Positions 18,363 through 26,826 of a stretch of 64,000 nucleotides of DNA are shown piece by piece (the first letter of the stretch is position 1; the number at the start of each line of letters is the position of its first letter). Position numbers and translations under genes: made by a program. The stretch is taken from positions 186,001 to 250,000 of the forward strand of contig CANNER010000001.1 of assembly GCA_947503715.1 (NCBI GenBank), given 5' to 3'. Below the pieces are notes generated by a model that saw only the letters and a program-made list of their open reading frames with translations, made no database searches and was not told the origin of the DNA. This DNA comes from an uncultured Caulobacterales bacterium. GTDB lineage: Bacteria > Pseudomonadota > Alphaproteobacteria > Caulobacterales > Maricaulaceae.

Positions 18363-18438
18363 TCCGCAATAGCTCAGTTGGTAGAGCAGCTGACTGTTAA
18401 TCAGCTTGTCGCAGGTTCGAGTCCTGCTTGCGGAGCCA
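18363..18438 (+). tRNA. tRNA-Asn (GUU)
   Basis: A 76-nt cloverleaf: acceptor TCCGCAA/TTGCGGA with encoded CCA, D arm GCTC-AGTTGGTA-GAGC, anticodon arm GCTGA-CTGTTAA-TCAGC with anticodon GTT, and T arm GCAGG-TTCGAGT-CCTGC. The roughly 300 bp downstream (18439-18738) contain no gene I can support; a 38-codon antisense remnant is discussed under findings. Confidence 0.97.
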
Positions 18439-18738
18439 TTCTCTTGTCTACCCAATAAAGTATTTGAACAGACGCAGACAGTGCGCCTCCATATTTCTGT
18501 AGCGTTAGGTTTCGTTCAACATATTGGATTTTCTCGATTGAATCAGTATCTCCACGTTAAGCGCAGACGAAACTGCTGTTACGCCTGCCTTGTCTTTGAC
18601 GCTTTGATATTTGGCCTTTTATGATACAGAGCTCTCGCGCCTTATCGACTTGGCCTTTGACACGGTAACCTTAACCTGTCTGCTGCCCTTGACCGGATAG
18701 ATTTAGAGCCTGAAGACCTTCTGCCGTCATTCCAGTCT

Positions 18739-19959
18739 TTAATAATTCCACATCGTCCCATCCTCTAGGCGCACGATGGGGTGATAGCGGCGGTCAAAAG
18801 AATAGCGCTTTGCCTCAGTCTCATCAAAATCTACGCCGAGACCCGGGGCGTCGCTGACATAGAATAATCCGTTATCGAGATAATGGTCTGAAGGAAATAG
18901 AGCGTCACATTCCTCTGTCCCTAGAACTAAATACTCTTGGATGCCAAAGTTAGGAGCCCAGGCATTTAAGTGAGCCTGCGCGGCCATTGAAATCGGGGAA
19001 TGGCTCGGCGCGCCGTGGAAACCCGTTCGGATACTATGCAGGCCCGCCAATTCCACAATTCGCCTGACATGGGTGATGCCGCCTGCATAGGTTACCGATA
19101 CGCGTATGAAGTCGAGCAATTCTTCCTCAATCATGGTTTTGCAATCCCATATCGAGTTAAAGACCTCCCCAATTGCAATCGGCACTGTTGTATGCTGACG
19201 GATAAGTCTGAGCGCGTGTTGGTCATCTGCAGCTGTTGGGTCTTCCATCCAGAACAAGTTATATTTCTCAATCTCCTTCCCAAAGGCAGCCGCTTCGCGC
19301 GGACGCAGACGGTGATGAACGTCGTGGAGGAGTTTCAGGTCGGGTCCAAATATCTCTCGAACTTTTTCAAAAACGTTTGGCATATATCTGAGATATTTTT
19401 CTGAATCCCAGATTTCTTGATCAGGCAGCGCTCCGTATTCGGTAATAAAATGCTTTGTATCACCGCCTTTCCCTGTTGCGTATCCGCCCTCCGGCATATC
19501 TGGAATGCCGCATTGCAAGCGAACGGCTTTATAGCCCTGCTCGACATAATGGGCGACAGAGTCGATAAGTTCATCCAGCGTATTCCCAACAGCATGGGCG
19601 TAAACGAGCGCGCCGTCGCGACTCTTACCGCCAAAGAGCTGATAAAGCGGCAGTCCCGCAATTTTCCCTTTTATATCCCACAGCGCCATATCAATCGCAC
19701 CATAAGCGGCCATCGCGATTGGACCACGACGGAAATATGCACCGCGATAAAAATATTGCCAAATGTCTTCGCTATTGCGCGGATCCATGCCGATGAGACA
19801 AGGGATGAGATATTCTTTTAAGTATTCCGCCGGGAGCGTTTCGCGCGTGTTGAGTGTGCCGTCGCCGATACCGTATATCCCTGCATCCGTCATGATTTTT
19901 AGAGTGACGTAATTTTTGCCCGGACCACCTATAAAAACTTCTGCGTTTGTAATTTTCAT
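18739..19959 (-). CDS. manD: D-mannonate dehydratase ManD (enolase superfamily)
   Basis: A 406-residue enolase-superfamily enzyme that dehydrates D-mannonate to 2-keto-3-deoxygluconate. It closely follows the ManD/RspA pattern: GPGKNYVTLKI at the N-terminus, CLIGMDPRNSEDIWQY, RRGPIAMAAYGAIDMALWDIKGK, YKAVRLQCG, LHDVHHRLRPREA, FWMEDP, PIAIGEVFN and the C-terminal LEDGTMWNY. The barrel Asp, Glu, Glu metal ligands and the HDxHHR motif are all in place. It is divergent from the oxidoreductase gene and shares a control region with ATTGGTAT operators. RspA-like relatives can have low activity, so the substrate is likely but not proven. Confidence 0.9.
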   Translation of the reverse strand: MKITNAEVFIGGPGKNYVTLKIMTDAGIYGIGDGTLNTRETLPAEYLKEYLIPCLIGMDPRNSEDIWQYFYRGAYFRRGPIAMAAYGAIDMALWDIKGKIAGLPLYQLFGGKSRDGALVYAHAVGNTLDELIDSVAHYVEQGYKAVRLQCGIPDMPEGGYATGKGGDTKHFITEYGALPDQEIWDSEKYLRYMPNVFEKVREIFGPDLKLLHDVHHRLRPREAAAFGKEIEKYNLFWMEDPTAADDQHALRLIRQHTTVPIAIGEVFNSIWDCKTMIEEELLDFIRVSVTYAGGITHVRRIVELAGLHSIRTGFHGAPSHSPISMAAQAHLNAWAPNFGIQEYLVLGTEECDALFPSDHYLDNGLFYVSDAPGLGVDFDETEAKRYSFDRRYHPIVRLEDGTMWNY

Positions 19960-19980
19960 CTTTCATCTCCAGCAGAATTT

Positions 19981-20021
19981 ATATTGGTATTAACAAGGCT
20001 TAGATATTGGTATAAGCTTTT
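19981..20021. promoter_or_regulatory. Two UxuR/ExuR-like operator sites between manD and the oxidoreductase gene
   Basis: ATTGGTAT occurs twice in 24 bp: ATTGGTATTAACAAG at 19983-19997, with TTG...CAA dyad symmetry, and ATTGGTATAAGCTTT at 20006-20020. The known UxuR/ExuR operator is AAATTGGTATACCAATTT, so these match its left half well and its right half partly. They lie in the divergent promoter region of manD and the Gfo/Idh gene. Confidence 0.5.
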
Positions 20022-20045
20022 GGTTAAGTACGATTGAGGGGGAAA

Positions 20046-21194
20046 ATGAGCAAGACAATAAAAGTGTTAGTTCACGGAACTGGCTTTGCGGGGCAAGGTC
20101 ATACAGAGGCCTTTCGGTATGCAGGGACTGAAGTCGTTGGTATTGTAGGGCGGACACGAAGTGTTGTTGCGCAAGTCGCCAAAGATATGAATATCCCTTA
20201 TGCCGGTACGGATTGGTCACAAGCGCTTATTGACTGCCAGCCTGATATCGTTTCAATCGCGACACCTGGTGGCGCACATTTTGAACCTATAAAACAGGCC
20301 ATAGCTAAAGGCTGTCATGTCTTCTGCGATAAACCTTTAACGGCAGATGGCGAGACGGCAAAGGAACTCTATAAACTTGCGACTGATAGAGGGATTAAAA
20401 CCGCTTTTGCCGCAAGTTTCAGATATATGCCTCACGTGATCCACGCCAAAAGATTAGTGGCCGAAGGCGCGATAGGTGAACCTTTGGAGGTTGAGTGTAT
20501 GTCCCACTTTAACCTCGAACGTGATATCCCCTTTGGGTGGTCCCACCGCAGAGAGGATGGCGGAGGGAGACTCAATAATAACTTCACCCATAAAATGTCT
20601 ATTGTCACGTCAGTTGTGGGAGAAAAAATACTTTCAGTCATGGGCGAAGTCAGAGACGATATGGGTAAAGCCCCCGTCGTGAGAGGCGTGCATAATTTTA
20701 AGACAAGACGCGAACATATCCCTGATGACTTGAATGATCCATCACTAGAATGGGGTGTGTCCAATGTTGAATGGTCTTATAATGTCACGGCTAAGATTGA
20801 GAGCCCGTTCGCTAAAAAGCCCGTTTCAGTTTTGTTTAAACATGGCGGCCTTCATCCTCGTTTTCACGAGGACTATATCGCGTTTTATGGCAGTACTGGC
20901 GCGATATATATTCAAGGTCACTATGGTAGCGGACCGCTTTATCTATACGGGGCAGATAGAACATGGAACGAGGTTGAACTTCCCGCCGACATTGCGGCTG
21001 ATGTTCCCGATGTGGATGGCGATACAGAACGCAATTGGGGCTACTTAATTCGCGAATTTGTGAAAGATATAAAGGGCCAATCTGTTCTACCTTATCAAAC
21101 TTTTAAAGACGGCGCGCAGTATCAACAGCTTATCGATATCATTCGCAAAAATAATAATTGGGTAGATGTGAGCCATCTATCTGAGGGTCCATAG
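20046..21194 (+). CDS. Gfo/Idh/MocA family NAD(P)-dependent oxidoreductase
   Basis: A 382-residue sugar oxidoreductase. The N-terminal Rossmann fold shows HGTGFAGQGHTEAF and the second domain has the family's DKPL motif (HVFCDKPLTADG), in which the Lys is catalytic. The C-terminal domain is the usual alpha/beta sheet. Substrates in this family include hexoses, inositols and uronates; placement with mannonate dehydratases suggests a sugar, sugar acid or lactone of the manno series. The ATG at 20046 has a GAGGGGG site directly upstream; TTG at 20034 is less likely. Only 3 bp separate it from the transporter gene, so they form one operon. Confidence 0.9.
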   Translation: MSKTIKVLVHGTGFAGQGHTEAFRYAGTEVVGIVGRTRSVVAQVAKDMNIPYAGTDWSQALIDCQPDIVSIATPGGAHFEPIKQAIAKGCHVFCDKPLTADGETAKELYKLATDRGIKTAFAASFRYMPHVIHAKRLVAEGAIGEPLEVECMSHFNLERDIPFGWSHRREDGGGRLNNNFTHKMSIVTSVVGEKILSVMGEVRDDMGKAPVVRGVHNFKTRREHIPDDLNDPSLEWGVSNVEWSYNVTAKIESPFAKKPVSVLFKHGGLHPRFHEDYIAFYGSTGAIYIQGHYGSGPLYLYGADRTWNEVELPADIAADVPDVDGDTERNWGYLIREFVKDIKGQSVLPYQTFKDGAQYQQLIDIIRKNNNWVDVSHLSEGP

Positions 21195-21197
21195 ACG

Positions 21198-22961
21198 ATG
21201 TCGCAATTAGATATTTCGAATATCGAATACTTGGTCATTATCGGATATCTGGTTCTAATTACGTTTGTCGGTATTGTTTTCAAGACCTTCTCTTCTGACA
21301 CAGACGACTATTTCAAAAGTGGCTCCAAAGGGAGTTGGTGGCTCGTTGGTAGTAGTGCATTTATGAGTGCATTCAGTGCGTGGACGTTTACAGGCGCGGC
21401 GGGCGTAGCATATGAGTCTGGCTTTTCCGTGATGATCATCTTTTTAGGGAATGCTTTTGGATTCTTTTTGAATTTTTTATTCCTTGGGCCGTGGCTTCGC
21501 CAAATGCGGGTAACAACATTCCCCGAAGCGATTTCCAAACGTTTTGGAGAGCCAACGCGGATGTTCTACGCCCTCTACGAAGTTCCGGTTCGGATATTAT
21601 ACTCCGCCATGGCGCTCTATGGGTTAGGTATATTTTGCTCTGCCGTATTTGGATATAATATTTTCTACGTGATAATTTTATGCGGTATTATCGTGTTGTT
21701 CTATTCCGCCACGGGCGGACGCTGGGCCGTGATGGCCACAGACTTCCTGCAAGGTCTTATTCTCGTACCGCTTACGATTATCATTGCCTGGCTATGCATT
21801 AGCAAACTGGGTGGTATTGGAAGCTTGTTTGAACAGATCGAGGTGCAAGGGCTATCAGAAGAATTTAACATGATAAATTCGGGCATGCTATTTGGCGGCG
21901 CTTACACATGGGGTTGGGCCAGCGCCATGGTCACCAAGGGTTTTTTAGTTTTCAATTCCATGTATGCGGGGCCAAGATATTTTTCGGTCAAAGACGGGCG
22001 TGAAGCGCGCAAGGCGGCTTTATTAGCGTCAGCCCTTTTTCTGATCGGCGGCTTGATTTGGTTCCTTCCGCCGATCACAGCGCGGCTGTTATACGCTGAA
22101 GATGTCATGGCGCTGGATATCGCAAAGCCCGCAGAGGCGGCCTATGCCATCGCTAGCATTAAACTATTGCCTGTCGGTTTAATCGGATTGATTGTCGTCG
22201 CCATCTTGACGGCCACGATGAGCACGATGGATACAGGCTTGAATACCAATGTCGCCATATTAATAAAAGATATTTACCCCAAGCTTAAAAGTAAATTTAA
22301 GTGGAAGGAAAAGTCTGAGCCTGAGCTCTTAAAATATGGGCGGCTATATACATTTTTTATGGGTGTTTTTATCCTTTTACTCGCGCTTTATATGGCGCAG
22401 GCGAAAGGCAGAGGCATATTTGAAATTATGCTGGATGTCGGTGCACTTTTGATGAGCCCGATTCAAATACCTCTCATGTGGGGGCTGTTTATTCGGCGAA
22501 CGCCGTCATGGGCGGCTCTTTTATCCATTGGTTGTGCATTCACGGTTTCTTTAATGGCCTTCTTGAATGTGCCCCTCAATGTCTTTGGGTTTGCGCCTGA
22601 TGCGTCATGGACATTTCAAATGAAGTTTTTCGGTGTTTTGACGGCGGGCTCTTTGGGCTTTTTGATTTCCATTCCTTTTGCCCCACAAAAAGGGTCAGCG
22701 CACCGCACAATGGTTGATCAATTTATTACTACCATGAAGATGCCTATCAATTTCAAGGTAGAGGTCGGACAAGGTAATGACTCAGCCCAATTGAAAGTGA
22801 TCGGTTGGTTTGGTGCGGCCATTGCGGTGTTCATTGGGCTCATGCTTATCATTCCCAACCCCTTGAGTGGTAAACTAGCGATAGCGGCGCTCGCGCTCAT
22901 CATTGGGAGCGTAAGCGCCTTTATGATAAGAGCCGGTTCAAGCTCAGAGTTCAAAACATGA
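21198..22961 (+). CDS. Sodium:solute symporter (SSS family)
   Basis: A 587-residue inner-membrane transporter with about 13-14 helices. The start (YLVIIGYLVLITFVGIVF then DDYFKSGSKGSWWLVGSSAFMSAFSAWTFTGAAG) is typical of SSS proteins, whose TM1-TM2 region carries the sodium site, and ILTATMSTMDTGLNTN in the middle is the matching TM8 sodium-site stretch. It probably imports the sugar or sugar acid used by this cluster. It is 3 bp downstream of the Gfo/Idh gene. The 3' spacer (22962-23145) contains an operator for the next transcription unit. Confidence 0.92.
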   Translation: MSQLDISNIEYLVIIGYLVLITFVGIVFKTFSSDTDDYFKSGSKGSWWLVGSSAFMSAFSAWTFTGAAGVAYESGFSVMIIFLGNAFGFFLNFLFLGPWLRQMRVTTFPEAISKRFGEPTRMFYALYEVPVRILYSAMALYGLGIFCSAVFGYNIFYVIILCGIIVLFYSATGGRWAVMATDFLQGLILVPLTIIIAWLCISKLGGIGSLFEQIEVQGLSEEFNMINSGMLFGGAYTWGWASAMVTKGFLVFNSMYAGPRYFSVKDGREARKAALLASALFLIGGLIWFLPPITARLLYAEDVMALDIAKPAEAAYAIASIKLLPVGLIGLIVVAILTATMSTMDTGLNTNVAILIKDIYPKLKSKFKWKEKSEPELLKYGRLYTFFMGVFILLLALYMAQAKGRGIFEIMLDVGALLMSPIQIPLMWGLFIRRTPSWAALLSIGCAFTVSLMAFLNVPLNVFGFAPDASWTFQMKFFGVLTAGSLGFLISIPFAPQKGSAHRTMVDQFITTMKMPINFKVEVGQGNDSAQLKVIGWFGAAIAVFIGLMLIIPNPLSGKLAIAALALIIGSVSAFMIRAGSSSEFKT

Positions 22962-23050
22962 GGCTTGGTCACGTCAATTACGACAAAACCGGAAACGCCT
23001 TGCAAAGTCATAGACCCAAGATTACGAAAAATAGCCTCCAATTATCCTAA

Positions 23051-23078
23051 CCAATTTTTACTATTGGTATAGACAATT
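23051..23078 (+). promoter_or_regulatory. UxuR/ExuR-like operator upstream of uxuA
   Basis: ATTGGTATAGACAAT (ATTG-N7-CAAT) at 23063-23077, preceded by an inverted CCAAT at 23051-23055. It shares the ATTGGTAT core with the two sites at 19981-20021, suggesting one regulator for both units. Confidence 0.5.
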
Positions 23079-23145
23079 AAGCGTCTAATCGCTTTGTATT
23101 TTAGATATGGCAGGCTTTTTGATTGCTGAAGGAAAAAGGATAGTT

Positions 23146-24345
23146 ATGCGAGAATCCTGGAGATGGTTTGGACCGAGCGACCCTGTCACGATTAATGACA
23201 TCCGGCAGACTGGTGTTACGGATATTGTGAGCGCCTTACACACGATACCCTCAGGCCAGATATGGCCAATTGAGGCCATTCGTCAGCATAAGGCCTTGAT
23301 AGAGGACTGCGAAGACGGACTGGCCCCCCTGAAATGGACAGTTGTTGAAAGCATTCCTGTACATGAAGATATTAAACTCGCCCGTCCCGGTCATGAGAAA
23401 TTTATCGAAGCTTGGGCCGTCTCCATGGAAAATCTTGCAACATGCGGCATTAAGACAATCTGCTATAATTTCATGCCGGTCATTGATTGGACACGCACGG
23501 ATTTGAAATACAAGCTCCCGAGCGGGGCTTATGCCTTACGCTTTGATCAAAAGAAATTCGCCGCCTTTGATTTGTATATTCTCAAACGTGACGGTGCTGA
23601 AGCTGATTATAACGCAGATGAAATCGCTGAGGCAAAAGAGATGTTTGACGGCATGGATGAAGCCGAGCGCGCCCAACTTACAGACAATATCATCGCTGGC
23701 TTGCCCGGCAAAATGACGGAGAGTTATGGCCTCGAGGATTTCCGCGCCATGCTCGCCAATTATAACGATGTCGATGCCGCGATCTTGCGTGCGAACCTGT
23801 TCGCATTTTTAGAGCAGGTTTTGCCGCGCGCGGAGGCCGCTGGCGTAAATCTCGCCATTCATCCGGATGATCCGCCACGAGATATGTTGGGCCTCCCGCG
23901 TATTATTTGCACGGCGGATGATTTGGATACTTTATTCGCGGCGCAGCCAAGTCCGTCCAACGGAATTACACTTTGCGTCGGGACTTATAGCAGCCGTCCC
24001 GATAATGATTTGCCCGTAATGGCAAAGCAATTCGGACCGCGCATTCATTTCTCTCACTTGCGCGGCGTGAGCCGCGATACTGATGAGCAGCGCTCCTTTT
24101 ATGAGGCCAGTCATCTGGATAGCGATATTGATATGATTGCGGTTATCCAAGAACTTTTAAATGAGGAATCCCGCCGCAAGCGCGAAGCGCCTGACCAAGA
24201 GGGTATTTTTATTCGCCCTGATCATGGCCTCCAAATGATGGATGATATCGATAAGGCGGGTAATCCCGGCTATTCTGGCATTGGTCGACTTAAAGGCGTG
24301 GCAGAAATTCGCGGCGTTATCCGGGCGTTATCTGCACAAAACTAG
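23146..24345 (+). CDS. uxuA: Mannonate dehydratase UxuA
   Basis: A 399-residue TIM-barrel (xylose-isomerase-like) mannonate dehydratase that makes 2-keto-3-deoxygluconate from D-mannonate. Diagnostic stretches: MRESWRWFGPSDPVT, VTDIVSALHTIPSGQIWP, CYNFMPVIDWTRTDL, LAIHPDDPP, HFSHLRGV and IRPDHGLQM, containing the metal-binding His and Cys/Asp residues of UxuA. The ATG at 23146 has AAGGA five bases upstream and gives the family's N-terminus; an ATG at 23107 would add 13 residues. It heads an operon running to 28260. It is not homologous to ManD, which is encoded in the same locus. Confidence 0.96.
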   Translation: MRESWRWFGPSDPVTINDIRQTGVTDIVSALHTIPSGQIWPIEAIRQHKALIEDCEDGLAPLKWTVVESIPVHEDIKLARPGHEKFIEAWAVSMENLATCGIKTICYNFMPVIDWTRTDLKYKLPSGAYALRFDQKKFAAFDLYILKRDGAEADYNADEIAEAKEMFDGMDEAERAQLTDNIIAGLPGKMTESYGLEDFRAMLANYNDVDAAILRANLFAFLEQVLPRAEAAGVNLAIHPDDPPRDMLGLPRIICTADDLDTLFAAQPSPSNGITLCVGTYSSRPDNDLPVMAKQFGPRIHFSHLRGVSRDTDEQRSFYEASHLDSDIDMIAVIQELLNEESRRKREAPDQEGIFIRPDHGLQMMDDIDKAGNPGYSGIGRLKGVAEIRGVIRALSAQN

Positions 24346-24369
24346 ACCGGTAAAACAGGCTATGGGGAA

Positions 24370-25632
24370 ATGATGGATACAACATTTAGACAAAAATTTG
24401 CCAAAGGTTTAGCGCTGTTCTTGCCCGGCATATTCTTGCTCGGCTTTAACATCGGTACAGGCAGTATCACCACCATGGCAAAGGCCGGGGCGGATTACGG
24501 TATGACATTGCTTTGGACGATTGTGGCGTCCTGTCTCTGCACATTTTTCATGATCAACATTTACAGCCGCTACACTTTGGTAACGGGCGAGACCGCGCTG
24601 CAAGCTTTTAAAAAGCACATTCATCCGGCGATCGGGATTTATTTCATTATCGCACTCACTCTTGGCGTCGCGGGTAGCGTCATGGGTGTGATGGGGATTG
24701 TCGCAGAGATTAGTTCTGAATGGTCAAAGACCGTTATCGAGGGCGGCATTGCACCAATTTGGTTTGCCGCGTTTTTCTCTGCGCTGGTTTTTTTTATTTT
24801 CTGGAATGGTAAAACGCAATTTTTCGAACGCAGCCTTGCTGTTATCGTCGCCGTCATGGCCGCTTGTTTTCTGCTCAATTTCTTTCTGATGATGCCGCCC
24901 CCGGGTGATATCATTAAAGGCCTTCTCCCAAGTGTACCTGACGTTGCGCCCGGTGCCACCAAAGGCCCTTGGCTCGTAATCGCAGGCATGGTGGGTACAA
25001 CGGTTTTCTCTGGCCTTTTCATCATTCGCACAACCCTCGTCAAAGAAGCGGGCTGGTCCCTCAAAGATGCGCGAACTCAGCGTAATGACGCCATCGTGGC
25101 TGTCGTCATGATGTTTGTGATTAGCGCCGCCGTCATGGCCGCAGCGGCAGGTACACTCCACGTCGAAGGGCTGGGCTTGTCCAAAGCTTCGCAGATGATT
25201 ACACTGCTCGAGCCCTTAGCCGGGCCATTCGCTACCGCTATTTTCGCCGTCGGTATTGTCGCGGCAGGCGTGTCATCTCAATTCCCGAACGTGCTGATGC
25301 TGCCTTGGCTAATTTGTGATTACACAGAAACAGAGCGCGAGATGACGCTTCCAAAATATCGGATTATGGTGTTTCTAATTTCTTTGCTGGGCTTAGTTGT
25401 CCCGCTTTTCAACGCGCGGCCCGTCGCGATTATGGTGATGTCCCAAGCCTTTGGCGCAGTGATATTACCGATAACGGTGGGCTGTATTTTCTATCTCGCT
25501 AACCGCAAGGATTTGATGGGCGAACATAAGAACTCAATCTTTTCCAACATCATACTCGCCGCCATTTTGCTCTTCGCACTTTTCATGTCATTTTTAGCCG
25601 TCAAAGGCTTAGTGCTTGAGTTGACAGGCTAA
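24370..25632 (+). CDS. Nramp-fold transporter lacking metal-binding motifs
   Basis: A 420-residue inner-membrane protein with about 11 helices that aligns with Nramp transporters (LPGIFLLG..., AKAGADYG, LLW at the start). In true Nramp proteins TM1 has DPGN and TM6 has MPH. Here the aligned positions read GTGS (NIGTGSITTMAKAGA) and FSG (GTTVFSGLFIIRTTLV), so all known metal ligands are lost. Transport of Mn or Fe is therefore unlikely; the position between uxuA and a sugar isomerase suggests an organic substrate. It starts 24 bp after uxuA and ends 3 bp before the next gene. Confidence 0.85.
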   Translation: MMDTTFRQKFAKGLALFLPGIFLLGFNIGTGSITTMAKAGADYGMTLLWTIVASCLCTFFMINIYSRYTLVTGETALQAFKKHIHPAIGIYFIIALTLGVAGSVMGVMGIVAEISSEWSKTVIEGGIAPIWFAAFFSALVFFIFWNGKTQFFERSLAVIVAVMAACFLLNFFLMMPPPGDIIKGLLPSVPDVAPGATKGPWLVIAGMVGTTVFSGLFIIRTTLVKEAGWSLKDARTQRNDAIVAVVMMFVISAAVMAAAAGTLHVEGLGLSKASQMITLLEPLAGPFATAIFAVGIVAAGVSSQFPNVLMLPWLICDYTETEREMTLPKYRIMVFLISLLGLVVPLFNARPVAIMVMSQAFGAVILPITVGCIFYLANRKDLMGEHKNSIFSNIILAAILLFALFMSFLAVKGLVLELTG

Positions 25633-25635
25633 GCC

Positions 25636-26817
25636 GTGAGCTATCCGAATTTCGAAAGCCCCGCCTTTCTCGAAAGTCACATCCGCGACACGCTCGCCTT
25701 TTATGCCCCCCGCATCTATGCGCCGGAGGGTGGGTTTTACGGCTGCTTTCTGGATGATGGCACCTGCTATGATCCGCAGAGCCGCCACCTCGTCGCCTCT
25801 GCTCGATATGTCCTGAACTATGCAACAGCTTACAGGCTTTACGGTAAGCCGAAGCATTTGAAGTGGGCTGAATGGGGTTTGGATTATCTACAAATCGCCC
25901 ATCGGCAGGACAATGGCCATTATGCGTGGCTGATTGAAGACCGCATTATCACGGATAAACGCGTTATGGCTTATGGTCATGCCTTTGTGCTTTTAGCTGC
26001 CGCAAGTTGCGTGAAAGCAGGCATTGAGCGCGCCACCCAGATTATGGCCGATCTCTACGATTTTGTGGAAACCTATTTCTGGGACGAAACGGCTGGGGCG
26101 TATTTTGATGAACGTGACAATACGCTCAGAACACTTTCCCCTTACCGTGGGCAGAATGCAAACATGCATATGTGCGAGGCTCTACTCGTCGCCCATCAAG
26201 CCAGCGGGGATGCCAAATATTTAGACCGTGCAGAACAGCTTGCCGAGAAATTCGCCTTTGATCTCGCAGCACAATCTGGCGGGCAAATCTGGGAACACTA
26301 TGATGCGAACTGGAATGTCGATATGAATTTCAATATCGACAAGCCCAATGACCGTTACAAGCCTTGGGGGTTTCAGCCCGGTCACCAAACCGAATGGGCG
26401 AAACTTCTTCTCATTTTAAATGAAGCGCGTCCCAAAAGGAAATGGGTGGAGCGCGCCAAATCGCTTTATGATAAAGCCATGGAAACAGGCTGGGATAAAG
26501 AGCATGGCGGCATTGCGTATGGAGTCGCGCCGGATGGCCGGTTCTGTGCCAGCGAGAAATATTTTTGGGTGCAGTCAGAGAGCTTTGCCACAGCTTGGCG
26601 ACTCTATCACATCACAGGCGATGAGACATATCGCATAGATTATAATCGCATTTGGAAGTGGAGTTGGGATCATATGATTGATCACGCGTTCGGCGCATGG
26701 TTTCGGGTAAGAGGCAGCGATGGCGCAGCGGTCGATAATAAAAAATCCCCCTTAGGGAAAACGGATTACCACACTATGGGCGCGTGCTGGGATGTGCTCT
26801 CAATCTGTAAAAATTAA
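25636..26817 (+). CDS. AGE family epimerase/isomerase (mannose isomerase-like)
   Basis: A 393-residue (alpha/alpha)6-barrel protein of the N-acylglucosamine 2-epimerase family. Visible markers: GGFYGCFLDDG near the N-terminus, YGHAFVLLAAASC (catalytic His region), GQNANMHMCEALL, QPGHQTEWAKLLL and KYFWVQSES. Members interconvert mannose and fructose or epimerise aldoses. No glucosamine kinase or NAG genes are near, so a neutral hexose isomerase is more likely than GlcNAc epimerase. A GTG start, 3 bp after the transporter stop, shows tight operon structure. Confidence 0.88.
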   Translation: MSYPNFESPAFLESHIRDTLAFYAPRIYAPEGGFYGCFLDDGTCYDPQSRHLVASARYVLNYATAYRLYGKPKHLKWAEWGLDYLQIAHRQDNGHYAWLIEDRIITDKRVMAYGHAFVLLAAASCVKAGIERATQIMADLYDFVETYFWDETAGAYFDERDNTLRTLSPYRGQNANMHMCEALLVAHQASGDAKYLDRAEQLAEKFAFDLAAQSGGQIWEHYDANWNVDMNFNIDKPNDRYKPWGFQPGHQTEWAKLLLILNEARPKRKWVERAKSLYDKAMETGWDKEHGGIAYGVAPDGRFCASEKYFWVQSESFATAWRLYHITGDETYRIDYNRIWKWSWDHMIDHAFGAWFRVRGSDGAAVDNKKSPLGKTDYHTMGACWDVLSICKN

Positions 26818-26826
26818 GAGTCATTT

